64,000 nt of DNA from Synechococcus sp. NOUM97013. GTDB lineage: Bacteria; Cyanobacteriota; Cyanobacteriia; PCC-6307; Cyanobiaceae. The translations under genes were made by a program, and so were the position numbers. The notes under the pieces are model-generated. The model worked only from the letters and a program-made list of their open reading frames with translations, was not told where the DNA came from and made no database searches. Positions 17,038 to 26,451 of the stretch are shown here, in pieces; the first letter of the stretch is position 1; every line of letters starts with the position of its first letter. The stretch is from assembly GCF_014279815.1 (NCBI RefSeq), contig NZ_CP047941.1:1178001-1242000 (forward strand). Reading direction: 5' to 3'.

Positions 17038-18405
17038 TCAGGCGTCACCTGTGATTGCAAGACCATCCACCCAGATATGCGGACAAACGCCTTCGTGGGT
17101 GACAACGGGTGTGCGCTCAATTTGAACGATTGACTTCAGCACATCGCGGATATCACCTGCGATTGTGGCTGCTTCGATGGACGTTCGTTCTCCATTGTTG
17201 ACAAGCCATCCATCGAATGGAAGTGAGAACGCCCCTTGGCTTGCTTTCACCCCTGCATGCAGAGCGTTGAGACTTTCCACCAAGACGAATGTGTCTGACG
17301 TGTTGGTGTGATCGAGATGGTCTGCGTCTGTGGTCGTGCCGGGTGCACGCGTAATTTCAAACCAATCAGGCCCTACTGAGACCTTGGCCCCCATACCTGC
17401 ATGACCGGTTGGTGTGACACCAAAACGGCGCGCTGTTGCCTCTGAGTGGAGGAAGTTTTTCAGTTCTCCGTTGCCGATCAAAGGCAATGGACGTGTAGGT
17501 GTTCCTTCTCCGTCAAATGGCATTGCCCCGATATGGGCCGGATGCAGACCGTTGTCAGTGAGATTGAAGAACGGAACTGCAAGTTGTTCCCCGATGGAAT
17601 CTTGTTTACTGAGACTCACACCGTCGAGAACAGCACGAGCATTGAACATGCTGCTAAAAGAACCAATCAGATCGAGAAATGCTTCTGGTGTGAAGCACAC
17701 CAGATAACGACCGGTGTCAATCGGTTTGTAATTCAAATGGCTGATCGTGCGCTCTGCTGCCTCATCAATGCAGCCACTCAAGTCGAGCTCGCGACTTCCC
17801 AGTGCAAGCCGTACTGCTCCACCACTCCTTGGTTTTCGTCCATTTTCTTCAGCACGAGCCATCAAGTAAACGGTGGCTTGTGTGCGCTGAGCTTGGCGGA
17901 GAGCACCGTCACTGTTCAGATAGATCCGCTCACTGCTTCCTTCATTAAGAGCGTTGTAAGGAAGAGTATTGATGGCGGGATGGCGTCCAAGCAGATCCTT
18001 TTCGGCATCAAGCAATTGCTCGAGCAAGACTTGAATCCCTTGAGACTCCTTCATGGGCCGATCCAGCTCAGGCACGTCAGCTTTTGCTAGCGGGGAGAAT
18101 CCTGGTACGTCATCGGGATTGCCAAATGCACTGGCTTGATGTGCACCCATCAGTGCTTTCTCGAGCCCTGAATCTGATAAATCAGATGTGCTGGTGATCC
18201 CTACTAGTCCCTGCTGATTCCACACACGAACCGTGATGGAGCTTCGTTGTGAGGCTTTTAACTGCTTTGGTTCTCCACGATCGACTTGGACCGATGCGCT
18301 GGAGCTGCGACTAGCGCCGAGATCCCATTGAGAAATGCCCTCGCGTTTCGCCAGTGAGTTGAGTTGGTCTTGGAGTGCTTGTACGTTGATCGGTGAATTG
18401 GACAT
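17038..18405 (-). CDS. pmbA: TldE/PmbA protein (TldD partner)
   Basis: About 455 residues from ATG at 18405, with TTG at 18411 overlapping the tldD stop as an alternative. It has the N-terminal RSSSASVQVDRGEPKQLKASQRSSITVRV strand region and C-terminal GNGELKNFLHS and GHAGMGAKVS segments, but no HExxH zinc motif. This is the non-catalytic partner of TldD in the heterodimeric TldD-TldE protease. It follows tldD directly. Confidence 0.9.
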   Translation of the reverse strand: MSNSPINVQALQDQLNSLAKREGISQWDLGASRSSSASVQVDRGEPKQLKASQRSSITVRVWNQQGLVGITSTSDLSDSGLEKALMGAHQASAFGNPDDVPGFSPLAKADVPELDRPMKESQGIQVLLEQLLDAEKDLLGRHPAINTLPYNALNEGSSERIYLNSDGALRQAQRTQATVYLMARAEENGRKPRSGGAVRLALGSRELDLSGCIDEAAERTISHLNYKPIDTGRYLVCFTPEAFLDLIGSFSSMFNARAVLDGVSLSKQDSIGEQLAVPFFNLTDNGLHPAHIGAMPFDGEGTPTRPLPLIGNGELKNFLHSEATARRFGVTPTGHAGMGAKVSVGPDWFEITRAPGTTTDADHLDHTNTSDTFVLVESLNALHAGVKASQGAFSLPFDGWLVNNGERTSIEAATIAGDIRDVLKSIVQIERTPVVTHEGVCPHIWVDGLAITGDA

Positions 18406-18407
18406 GA

Positions 18408-19856
18408 TCAACGGCCTCCAACAGTGATGGAGTCAACTTTGACGTGAGGTTGACCGACGGTGACGAAAACGCTGCCACTCACGGATCCGCAGTAACCAGC
18501 GGCAAGGTCAAGATCATCGGCGCACATGGAGATCTTCGGCATCACTTCCTTAGCATCACCAATGAGAGTGGCACCTTTAACTGGTTGACCAAGTTTTCCA
18601 TTGTTAATCAGATAGCCCTCCTCAACAGAAAAATTGAATTGTCCAGTTGCGCCGACGCTACCTGCACCCATTGATTTGCAATAGAGCCCTGTTTCCACGG
18701 AACTAATCAGATCATCAACGCTGTGGGGGCCTGCGGCGATATAGGTGTTTCGCATCCTGCTAGCTGCTGCAAAACCGTGGTTTTGGCGACGACCGCTGCC
18801 AGTACGTTCATGACCAGTTCGCATTTCACCTGCGCGATCACTGATGAATCGCTTCAACACGCCGTTCTCAATCAGAACCGTGCGTTGTGGTTCCATGCCT
18901 TCATCATCCATGGAGAGCGATCCAAAGGCGCCTTCACTAAGGCCTTCATCAATTGCGGTCACTGCAGGGTGTGCGATGGATTCACCGATGCTCTCCGCGA
19001 ATGGTGTTGATCCGCGTTCCACCTGAGTCGTTTCGAGAAGGTGTCCACAGGCTTCGTGGAAAATCACACCACCGAAACGGTTGGCCAGTACAACTGGCAT
19101 CTGACCTCCGTCGACATAATCGGCCCGAAGCATGGTTGCTGCGCTTTCACAAACGTCTTCTGCCGAAGCGTTGATGTCCCAGTTGCGCAGATCATGGGGA
19201 CGATCGGCACTTCCGTACCGACGGGAGATGCTCGAACGATGCTCACCATCGGCAGCGAGAACACTCAGTCCTGATGATTGATGCAGACGGATATCCCTGG
19301 CAAAAGTTCCGTCGCTCGCAGCTACCAAAACTTCTTGCCAATCCCGCGAAAAGCTGCCACGCCGAACTTCTAGATGTTTCCCACACTTCTGCAGGCACTG
19401 AGTGCCCTCGAGCAGACGTTGCGTAATGGTGTCCAGCTCAGGTGTTTGTCCAAGCCAATCTTCTTTGCTTTGACCGTAGTCACGAAGCTTGCCAAGGCCA
19501 TCGAAACCGTGTTCGGCAGTGAGTGTTGCGGGGTTGAGCTAAAGCATGGCTAAGGCTTGCTCAAGAGCCTGATGAAGACCTTGGTCGCTCAGGTCATTGG
19601 TGCTGACGAAGCCGTCCTGCCCACCTCGAAACACACGAATGCCTGCACCCATTCCAAAAGCAGGACTGACACTGGTGATTTTGTCTTGTTCCGCCAAAAC
19701 ACCCAGATGATCAGTCCTTTCCAGGAAAATCTCCACGAGATCAGCACCAGAACGAGCACCAAAGTTCAGCAACGTATCGAGACGTTGCCGCCAGGGGCTA
19801 TGGCCTGGGTTCAGATCGGAGAACAAGGCCATAACATTCAGATTGGAGGTTTGCAT
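18408..19856 (-). pseudogene. tldD: tldD metalloprotease gene interrupted by an in-frame TAG
   Basis: One reading frame of 483 codons runs from the ATG at 19854-19856 to the TGA at 18408-18410, broken by a single TAG at 19539-19541 (codon 106). The 105-residue upstream part is the TldD N-terminal domain. The part after the TAG continues without another stop for ~376 codons and keeps the zinc motif HEACGH, the [12 protein letters not shown] segment and the TldD C-terminus ending VGGR. The frame is otherwise intact and shows no other damage. The first in-frame start after the TAG is TTG at 19328, about 70 codons later. It could be a recent pseudogene, a read-through gene, or a sequence error. 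acsF's stop overlaps its ATG; pmbA follows. Confidence 0.85.
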
Positions 19857-20938
19857 CAGCGCACGCTGGGCTGATAGTTCTCGCTGCGCACCGGAGACAT
19901 CAAGAACAAAGAGGCCATCTGTCCACCATTGGCAATCCAGTGGGGCAGTTTGCGCAGGAACTTGAGTGGAGCAGGAGATGAACTTGCGTCCACCGATTCC
20001 AATGCAGCATTGTTCGTGACCAGATTCTCCAGACCGTCATAGAAACGAGGATTCTTAACGTCGAGAACTACAGGGAAGACCCTCGCTGAAGTTTCGTTGG
20101 TCTTGTCAATCACCATCCGGTCGTACTCACGCGCATCGAGACCAAGAGCTTCATAGAACTCTTTGCGTGCCACATCACGCACATACATGGTGGCGAAAAC
20201 AGCCAACAGGAAGAAGCGACACCACAATCTTGCACGCAGACCACGAACGGTTTTGGGTTGCGACTTCATCAGAGCGTCAAAGAAATCTCCATGACGGTTT
20301 TCGTCTTGGCACCAATTTTCAAAGAAGTTGAAAATCGGGAAAATTTTACTTTCGGGATTCTTTTCGAGATGACGGAAGATCGCAATGTAGCGCCAATAAC
20401 CAATCTTTTCGGAAAGGTAGGTCGCGTAAAAGATGAACTTGGGTTGGAAGAAGGTGTATTTCTTGTTGGCTGTGAGGAAACCGAGGTCGAGTTGCAACCC
20501 GAAATCACTCATTGACTTGTTGAGGAAACCTGCATGACGGGCTTCGTCGCGAGCCATGTGTGCAAAACACTCGGCCAGCAGGGGGTTGCTGTTCTTGATG
20601 CGGCGGCTCAGTTCCTTGTAAAGCAGGAAGCCTGAAAACTCCGATGTGCAGCTTTGCTCAAGAAATTCGACAAAAACACGTCGCGTTTCTGGGTCAAGCT
20701 TGTCAGCTGCGCCATCAAACTCGTCATTGCGCACGAAGTGATGGCGGTTGTAGTCCTTGCGGAATTCTTCGCAAATGGCCTCAAGCTCCGCCTCGTTCGG
20801 GCGAAGGTCCATCGCGGCCATCGCTTCGAAATCCGTCGTGTAGAAGCGTGGGGTGAGGATTGTGTCCTTCACCGGGTCCTTCACCGCAACGGCTGAGTCG
20901 GCGGATTTCGCGTCAGTGACGGCGGTGGGGGGCACCAT
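19856..20938 (-). CDS. acsF: Mg-protoporphyrin IX monomethyl ester (oxidative) cyclase
   Basis: A 360-residue protein with the two diiron ligand motifs of Acs[10 protein letters not shown] near residue 130 and DENRHGD near residue 215. It makes the isocyclic ring of chlorophyll in the oxygen-dependent route, forming protochlorophyllide precursors at the membrane. Its stop shares four bases (ATGA) with the start of tldD, so translation of tldD is probably coupled to it. Confidence 0.96.
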   Translation of the reverse strand: MVPPTAVTDAKSADSAVAVKDPVKDTILTPRFYTTDFEAMAAMDLRPNEAELEAICEEFRKDYNRHHFVRNDEFDGAADKLDPETRRVFVEFLEQSCTSEFSGFLLYKELSRRIKNSNPLLAECFAHMARDEARHAGFLNKSMSDFGLQLDLGFLTANKKYTFFQPKFIFYATYLSEKIGYWRYIAIFRHLEKNPESKIFPIFNFFENWCQDENRHGDFFDALMKSQPKTVRGLRARLWCRFFLLAVFATMYVRDVARKEFYEALGLDAREYDRMVIDKTNETSARVFPVVLDVKNPRFYDGLENLVTNNAALESVDASSSPAPLKFLRKLPHWIANGGQMASLFLMSPVRSENYQPSVR

Positions 20939-21010
20939 CGGATCTAGCGTGTCTTGCAGACCAATGTAAGTGCCCCGGTGGCTTCTTCGGGGCCGGTGTA
21001 ACGCAGCTGA

Positions 21011-21487
21011 TCAGTTGCCACCAAACCACTTTTGTCCGTTTAAGCGCTGAAGCAGTCGCGACTGCAGCAGTGCCAGGTTGATTCGCTTCTCATCAATCAG
21101 AAATGATTCCAGCAGGCTGGGATCACTACCGGTTTCAGCCAGGGCAATGGTTTTCCCAGATGTGATGGAGTCGCTTTCAAAGCAAAGCCAGAAGCGCCGG
21201 TCGGACGGCAGGACCCCTTGGACCATCCAGCAATTTCCTCCGACTACGGGACGATCTCCTTCGACCAGCTCCAGGCTGATCGGCGCTTGATGGCGTTCCG
21301 TCAGTGATTGCTTCAGGGCAGGGAGCAGATCGTCGTTGATGAATGCCGCGAAGGGTTTGTCCTCCGGTTTGGGTTTCGGTGCTGGTTTTGCTGGTTTAGC
21401 TGCCGAGTTGGCTTTGTCAGTCGCGGCAGGTTGTGCTGCTTGAGATGATTTGCTTGCCTTGGCAGATTTCTCGGGGGTTTCGCTCAC
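21011..21487 (-). CDS. DUF2996 family protein
   Basis: A 158-residue protein. Residues 1-45 are a low-complexity Lys/Ala/Pro tail. Residues 45-155 form the folded part: KPFAAFINDDLLPALKQSL, GGNCWMVQGVLP and FLIDEKRINLALLQSRLLQRLNGQKWFG. This is the DUF2996 pattern known from cyanobacteria and chloroplasts. No catalytic residues are apparent. Upstream of acsF by 72 bases on the same strand. Confidence 0.8.
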   Translation of the reverse strand: MSETPEKSAKASKSSQAAQPAATDKANSAAKPAKPAPKPKPEDKPFAAFINDDLLPALKQSLTERHQAPISLELVEGDRPVVGGNCWMVQGVLPSDRRFWLCFESDSITSGKTIALAETGSDPSLLESFLIDEKRINLALLQSRLLQRLNGQKWFGGN

Positions 21488-21541
21488 CGGACGTCAATCG
21501 CTGGCCGGACTGTAGTCATGCCCGGGTGCTCGACACCAGCC

Positions 21542-22054
21542 TCACCACTCATCCGACAGGGCTTGATTCCAGTCGTTGGGTGCTCCTGATGTTCTGACGT
21601 CTTGAGCAACGGTGTCATTGGATGACGCCTTGACCTGAACACTGGTGTCTGTGGGCGCCTTCGCTCCAGTTCGGATGACGCGGAATGGCACCGAAACCGT
21701 GGGTGAAGGATCACGCACATCCCTTTCAGGCCAGAGGATGGTGGTCTGACCACCCGACGTTTGACGTTCCTCGTCCTGCGAAGTGTTTTGTGCTGTTCCT
21801 CCGTACGAATGGCGAACCTCACGCTGCAGCGGACGCCGATTGGTCCGAGTGACTGCTGATAAGGCACCACCTGAACCGAGCACAGCTCCAGTTGTTGCAG
21901 CAACAGTCATCCACACGCCAATGGGCAAAGCAGGGAGCTCCCACGTGAGGATCCGAAGACTGCCTGACTTACCCAGATTCATTCCGCCAACAAGCAGTGT
22001 GAGCAGTAGCGGTGACAGGCAGGGGATCAGCAGAAGCCGCTGGAGGGGTGTCAT
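21542..22054 (-). CDS. Short membrane protein with a polar C-terminal tail
   Basis: From ATG at 22054 (overlapping the ubiX stop, ATGA) the protein has 170 residues. Two hydrophobic helices lie at about 5-25 and 42-62, followed by a ~110-residue polar, disordered-looking tail with many Arg, Thr and Ser. It is the third gene of the zam-ubiX-this run. No family is recognised with confidence. Confidence 0.65.
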   Translation of the reverse strand: MTPLQRLLLIPCLSPLLLTLLVGGMNLGKSGSLRILTWELPALPIGVWMTVAATTGAVLGSGGALSAVTRTNRRPLQREVRHSYGGTAQNTSQDEERQTSGGQTTILWPERDVRDPSPTVSVPFRVIRTGAKAPTDTSVQVKASSNDTVAQDVRTSGAPNDWNQALSDEW

Positions 22055-22659
22055 CGGCGAGGCCCCTGCCAACGTTGTTGGTCCGTCAGGGATTCACCCA
22101 GCGAGTCGAACAACCGCATCACCAGGAAATCGAGCATGTCGTCAATGCTTTCCGGCTGGGTGTACCAGGCAGGAATCGGTGGAGCAATCCTGGCACCGGC
22201 TTCCGCCAGTGTCGTGAGGTTGCGCAAGTGAAGCAAATTCCAAGGCATTTCCCTGGGTGCGATCACAAGCGGACGACCTTCCTTCAGGTGCACGTCAGCA
22301 CAACGTTCGAGAAGATCTCCCGCTAACCCAGCCGCCATCCGCCCGACAGTTCCCATCGAGCACGGAACAACCACCATTCCGCTGGTGGCGAAACTGCCGC
22401 TTGCAACAACTGCCGACTGGTCATCCCATCGATGGCAGATCAGGGTTCCTGTTTCGATTTGGAAGCGGTCTCTCCAGAACTGCTCCTGAAGCTTGGGGTC
22501 AACGGGAACCGAGATGGACCGTTCTGCACGCCAGACCTCATGGGCACCACGGCTCACGATCACGTGCACCGTGCGGTCTCGGCGCATCAACCACTCGAGT
22601 GTGCGCTCAGCAAGCTGCTGAGCGGATGCCCCGCTGATCCCGATCACATAAGGATTCAT
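22051..22659 (-). CDS. ubiX: Flavin prenyltransferase UbiX-like
   Basis: A 202-residue flavoprotein. GISGASAQQLAERTLEWL at the N-terminus is the FMN-binding start, and the C-terminal VPCSMGTVGRMAAGLAGDLLERCADVHLKEGRPLVIAPREMPWN matches UbiX/Pad1. The family attaches dimethylallyl to FMN to make the cofactor of UbiD decarboxylases, used in quinone synthesis. ATGA overlaps link it to the gene before and the gene after it. Confidence 0.9.
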   Translation of the reverse strand: MNPYVIGISGASAQQLAERTLEWLMRRDRTVHVIVSRGAHEVWRAERSISVPVDPKLQEQFWRDRFQIETGTLICHRWDDQSAVVASGSFATSGMVVVPCSMGTVGRMAAGLAGDLLERCADVHLKEGRPLVIAPREMPWNLLHLRNLTTLAEAGARIAPPIPAWYTQPESIDDMLDFLVMRLFDSLGESLTDQQRWQGPRR

Positions 22660-25037
22660 TCCTCGCTCACAGACACGGGAAGAGGCTCAGACACTGCTGG
22701 CGTTTCCGAAGGAACCACCTCAAGGTCAATTTGATTCCTGAGAACATCAACTTTGAGCACCTTCACATCCACGGGATCACCGAGTTGATACACACGCCTG
22801 CTGCGACGGCCCACCAGTCGGTTTTGCCTTGATCGGTATTCATACCAGTCGTCGTTGAGGGAGCTGACGTGCACAAGCCCTTCGACCATGGACGGTGGAA
22901 TTTCGACAAAGAAGCCGTAGCTCTGAACGCCACTGATGATTCCGGCCTGCACCTGATCGATCATTGGTTCGGCGCTACGCGCTTTGGCCATGGCAACCAC
23001 GTCTCGCTTGAGTTCGTGTACCTGGCGCCGACGGGCGTTCAACCGTTGCACGGTGCGTTCCCGCAGCACATCCGACAGCTTTTGGTCCTGGGATGGAGTG
23101 AACAAGGGCCAATCGATTGTTGACGCAGCGCCACGATGTCCGAGCTGGGCTTTTTCCTTTTGACGAACGGTTGGCCTGTCTTTGCCTTCATTTAAGAGTT
23201 GACAGAGCACGTGCTGATTGACCAGATCAGCCTGATGGAGTGTTGGGCAGCACCATGGAGCCTGTGGGGTCAGCCGGTCCATCGCGTTCGTGACGCCCGT
23301 TGTTGCAGCCAGGTCGCCGGTGCTCGTTTGATTGTCTTCACCGGAATCTGCAGGAGTCGACAGGGAGCTTGCATCAACGACTGCCAAGTTTTCGACACCG
23401 GTCTCACTCGCCAGTGAATAGGAGCTTTCCGGAAGTGCCTGACGCAGTTGCATGCTGAGCACCCTGCTTGATGCAAGCCCTGAGAGTGCAGTTGCAAGTT
23501 CAGATGCCGACGGCGCTCCATCTTCATCCAACTCGAGAGGGACATCGAGTGCGATGGCGGCCTTGGCGACATCATTCAGTGCGGACTCCTCGGGCTGAGC
23601 AGCATCGAGAACGATCGCCGGCAGTCCGAGAGATCGCCGATGGTCTTCCCAGACGCGGTGAGCCTGACGAACGAAAACGGACAGCAAGGAGTGGGCACAG
23701 GCCACATTCAACGGTGTGGTCCAACGGTGACCGTCGCCATCCGGCGAGATCAAATTCAGATCAGAGAGCCCCTCGATCAGTGGGGGCTGAAGATCGAGTT
23801 CGATCCTTCCTTCCTCTCGCTCAGCCTGATGCAGCGTGCGAGCACAGAACACCACTGTTTCCAGTTGCCCAATCTGGTCTTTGTGAGGTTTGAGTGCTGC
23901 TGGAATTGCACGAGACTTGGGTTTTCTGTCATCCAGCGCTTGCAGAGCGTCAGCACCCACTTCGGCGACCGGTTTGATCCTGCTCAAACAGAATTCCCAG
24001 TCACGCCACTCACCCTCGCTGCTCAGATCAAGCCGCATTGAAACAGCCTCTTGCTCGACGCCCACAGCGAAGTTGCTGGCTTTGGTTAACGGCGCGCTGA
24101 GCAAAGGCAACCACTTCTCACCGAGACAGACAGATTCCGCCTGATTCATCAGCCATTGATCAAGACTGTTGCCAGGGGTGAGGCGTTCAGCGACTGCAGG
24201 AGCGTGGATCCAAAGACGGGTTCCGCCGTTGTGAGGCGCGACATGAATGGCTGGCAGACACGGTGAATCAGCTGCGGTCCAGCCACGCAATAACAGCGCC
24301 GGCTGTTCGATCAGATTGACCCTCTTTTTGGCAGAAGGTGCTTTCAGGCTGGCCCTTGGCGCTGTTGAACGCTGATGAAGATTGGCCTTGGTGAGCATCA
24401 GCTCGCGATCGACCTCACCGCCTCCATCAAGGGGGAGTGATCGCGCGACATGACCCCGAGCGGGGAACTGGGCAACGGGGTAGCGGTCGAGGACGACTTC
24501 AGCAACGGAAGGCCCCTTGTCGTGTTCGGCGTGGGCAGCGTCATCCGGAGACAACTCGATTGATGCGAGCAGGCGGTCATCCAGCGGTACCGCTACCAAA
24601 CGATCATCCTGATGTTCCACGGAGGCCAAAAGGCTTGTTGTGGAGCGCTCGAGAATGCACTGAACACCACCTTCGGGAGAACGGCGTCGACCACCCTCTC
24701 GTGTCAATCGGACGAGCACACGATCGCCGTTCCAAGCGTGATTCAACTGGTGGTCGCGGATGTAAATGTCGTCTCCACCGTCGTCGCGGATCGCGAAGCA
24801 AAACCCTTTGCTGCTGCAGCGAAGGCGCGCCTCGACGAGGTCGTTGGAATCGCCGCGACTGACCCCACCTTCCTCATCAATGGTGAGAATCCCAAGACGA
24901 TTCAGGCCCTGCAAAGCCAAGTCGAGAGTTTGTTTTTCTGAACGATTGGTCAGCCGGAGAATCTTCTCGAGTTTGGCTGTCTCCAGACTTCCCTCAGCAG
25001 GAACCTGGTCGAGCAGATCGGCGACCGTGAATTTCAT
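22656..25037 (-). CDS. Zam/RNase R-like protein without catalytic residues
   Basis: A 793-residue protein built like RNase R: N-terminal helix-turn-helix-like and cold-shock domains (residues 1-130), RNB region (about 230-640), and C-terminal S1 domain (about 690-775, SGVQSYGFFVEIPPSMVEGLVHV). The four-Asp catalytic motif DxDDA of the RNB domain is absent: the matching stretch reads RGWTAADSPCLPAIHVAPHNGG. The downstream TSPIRRYADL motif is reduced to TLHQADL. It probably does not cleave RNA. In picocyanobacteria homologues are called Zam (acetazolamide resistance). Start of an operon with ubiX. Confidence 0.85.
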   Translation of the reverse strand: MKFTVADLLDQVPAEGSLETAKLEKILRLTNRSEKQTLDLALQGLNRLGILTIDEEGGVSRGDSNDLVEARLRCSSKGFCFAIRDDGGDDIYIRDHQLNHAWNGDRVLVRLTREGGRRRSPEGGVQCILERSTTSLLASVEHQDDRLVAVPLDDRLLASIELSPDDAAHAEHDKGPSVAEVVLDRYPVAQFPARGHVARSLPLDGGGEVDRELMLTKANLHQRSTAPRASLKAPSAKKRVNLIEQPALLLRGWTAADSPCLPAIHVAPHNGGTRLWIHAPAVAERLTPGNSLDQWLMNQAESVCLGEKWLPLLSAPLTKASNFAVGVEQEAVSMRLDLSSEGEWRDWEFCLSRIKPVAEVGADALQALDDRKPKSRAIPAALKPHKDQIGQLETVVFCARTLHQAEREEGRIELDLQPPLIEGLSDLNLISPDGDGHRWTTPLNVACAHSLLSVFVRQAHRVWEDHRRSLGLPAIVLDAAQPEESALNDVAKAAIALDVPLELDEDGAPSASELATALSGLASSRVLSMQLRQALPESSYSLASETGVENLAVVDASSLSTPADSGEDNQTSTGDLAATTGVTNAMDRLTPQAPWCCPTLHQADLVNQHVLCQLLNEGKDRPTVRQKEKAQLGHRGAASTIDWPLFTPSQDQKLSDVLRERTVQRLNARRRQVHELKRDVVAMAKARSAEPMIDQVQAGIISGVQSYGFFVEIPPSMVEGLVHVSSLNDDWYEYRSRQNRLVGRRSRRVYQLGDPVDVKVLKVDVLRNQIDLEVVPSETPAVSEPLPVSVSEE

Positions 25038-25162
25038 CAGAACGGAAATGAAAACCGGTCTTCAGGACCGGGAGGATGCATCGTTCGAGCGCGTGCAGCG
25101 AAAGACCGCGCTAACTCACGATTTGATCAGTTTACGGGCCGGTGGAGGTGGACCAGACAGCC

Positions 25163-25468
25163 TCACTCCTCGGGTGATGCCAACGAGCCACTTCCATTCA
25201 GCATCGGCCAGAGCAGCTTGATGCCGATGATCAAGAAACCCAGCGATGCCGCGAGTTGCAACCAATCGGCTGGCACAACAGTTGAGAGAGATCCCCCAGC
25301 CAAAGCCCCGATCAGGCTTGCCAGCACAAGGGCACTGGACGAACCGATGAACACGGCGAGCGGCCGGTCTGATGTGCCGCTGATGGCCACGGTTGCCAGT
25401 TGGGTTTTGTCGCCGAGTTCAGCAAGGAACACCGTGACGAATGTGGAGATCAGCAGCGCAAAATTCAT
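25163..25468 (-). CDS. GDT1/TMEM165 (UPF0016) half-size transporter
   Basis: A 101-residue protein with three membrane helices and the AELGDKTQLAT motif near residue 16. The GDT1/UPF0016 family transports Mn2+ or Ca2+ across membranes; in Synechocystis a member (Mnx) exports Mn2+ to the thylakoid lumen. Single-motif proteins of this size work as dimers with a second copy, and another copy lies 42 bases upstream. Confidence 0.9.
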   Translation of the reverse strand: MNFALLISTFVTVFLAELGDKTQLATVAISGTSDRPLAVFIGSSSALVLASLIGALAGGSLSTVVPADWLQLAASLGFLIIGIKLLWPMLNGSGSLASPEE

Positions 25469-25510
25469 TGGGCGAATGGCAGAGGGACAAGGGGGATCAA
25501 ACGCGTGACA

Positions 25511-25840
25511 TCACGCAGCTGATGCATTCAGGAGTGACTGCAACGCTTGTGAACCAAGCCACAGACCCAAACCCAGCATCAAGAGCCCTGCCATCTGCTC
25601 CAACCGTTCCGGTGGCATCAACTTGGACAGCCAGCGTCCGACAAGAACTCCCACCAGACTGGAGCAGATCAAGGCCAGAGCCGCACCTCCGAACACCAAC
25701 CAAGGTTCACCGGATTGTGCTGACAGCAACAGTGTTGCCAGCTGCGTCTTGTCACCGAGCTCGGCAAGAAACACCGTGGTGAATGTTGTCACCAGAACCG
25801 CTGAGAAGCCTGGACGCTGGGAATTGCCGGCTTCAGTCAT
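25511..25840 (-). CDS. GDT1/TMEM165 (UPF0016) half-size transporter
   Basis: A 109-residue protein with the same layout as its downstream neighbour: the AELGDKTQLAT motif near residue 25 and three membrane helices. The two genes are diverged copies, and together they give the two ExGD motifs found in one polypeptide in larger members. Its start overlaps the stop of the YkgJ-like gene (ATGA). Confidence 0.9.
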   Translation of the reverse strand: MTEAGNSQRPGFSAVLVTTFTTVFLAELGDKTQLATLLLSAQSGEPWLVFGGAALALICSSLVGVLVGRWLSKLMPPERLEQMAGLLMLGLGLWLGSQALQSLLNASAA

Positions 25841-26208
25841 CGCACGGTTCGAGAAGATCGGATTTGGCTTTCGAACTTACGCAGTTCTCGGCTGCGGCCG
25901 CCATGCACCGAACGAATCTGCTGTCGGCAACAGCTGATTGCAAACGCATCCGCCTCTGCATCGTCAACGCCAAACAAGCTGCACAAGCTGCTGACGCGAC
26001 AGAAGTCAGGTCGCGTGTCGTAGATCCGACAACGCCTGGATCCCGTATCGAAATGGAGGCACCAACCATCAGGGCCCACCATGCTCAGATAAATCTCCTG
26101 TTGCTCAGGGCTTAAGGCTTCAAGCGCCTCTGGCCGCTCATCCGGGGCCAGACGACAACAGGCTCCGCAATGGTCCATGCAGGACCAGATGGGATCGGGT
26201 CGTGTCAT
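25837..26208 (-). CDS. YkgJ-family cysteine-cluster protein
   Basis: A 123-residue protein with CMDHCGACC near residue 10, WCLHFD and CRIYDTRPDFCR, and later CSLF and SCCR segments. The spacing fits the YkgJ / zinc- or iron-chelating family (CxxCCxxC ... C..Y..RP..C). It likely holds an iron-sulfur cluster or zinc. It overlaps the GDT1 gene, suggesting a shared metal-related transcript; that link is an inference. Confidence 0.85.
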   Translation of the reverse strand: MTRPDPIWSCMDHCGACCRLAPDERPEALEALSPEQQEIYLSMVGPDGWCLHFDTGSRRCRIYDTRPDFCRVSSLCSLFGVDDAEADAFAISCCRQQIRSVHGGRSRELRKFESQIRSSRTVR

Positions 26209-26343
26209 GACACAGCCTCGACCATCGGCAAAAAGGGTGATGGCTGTGACAACCCATCACAGAGGATCACTCTGATCCAGTCACCTGGGCTTGAAGACCC
26301 GTAGCCTTGCTCAGGCATCATGCCGCTCATCCGCTTTCCATCC

Positions 26344-26451
26344 ATGGGTCTTGATTTCCACTTGATCGCCAATTTCGCGGCACTGGCCCTGATCACACTT
26401 GCCGGTCCGGCCGTGATCTTCATCCTGTTTTACAAGCGCGGCGCGCTCTGA
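26344..26451 (+). CDS. psb30: Photosystem II subunit Psb30 (Ycf12)
   Basis: A 35-residue protein with one helix: a short start [10 protein letters not shown], then [19 protein letters not shown] and a YKRGAL end. The AGP..IF.L....RG.L ending is the Psb30/Ycf12 signature. Psb30 is a single-helix core subunit near PsbJ and cytochrome b559. It is too short for usual gene finders; ATG at 26344, stop 26449-26451. Its 3' end overlaps the chloride channel gene by 22 bases. Divergent from the YkgJ-like gene. Confidence 0.88.
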   Translation: MGLDFHLIANFAALALITLAGPAVIFILFYKRGAL

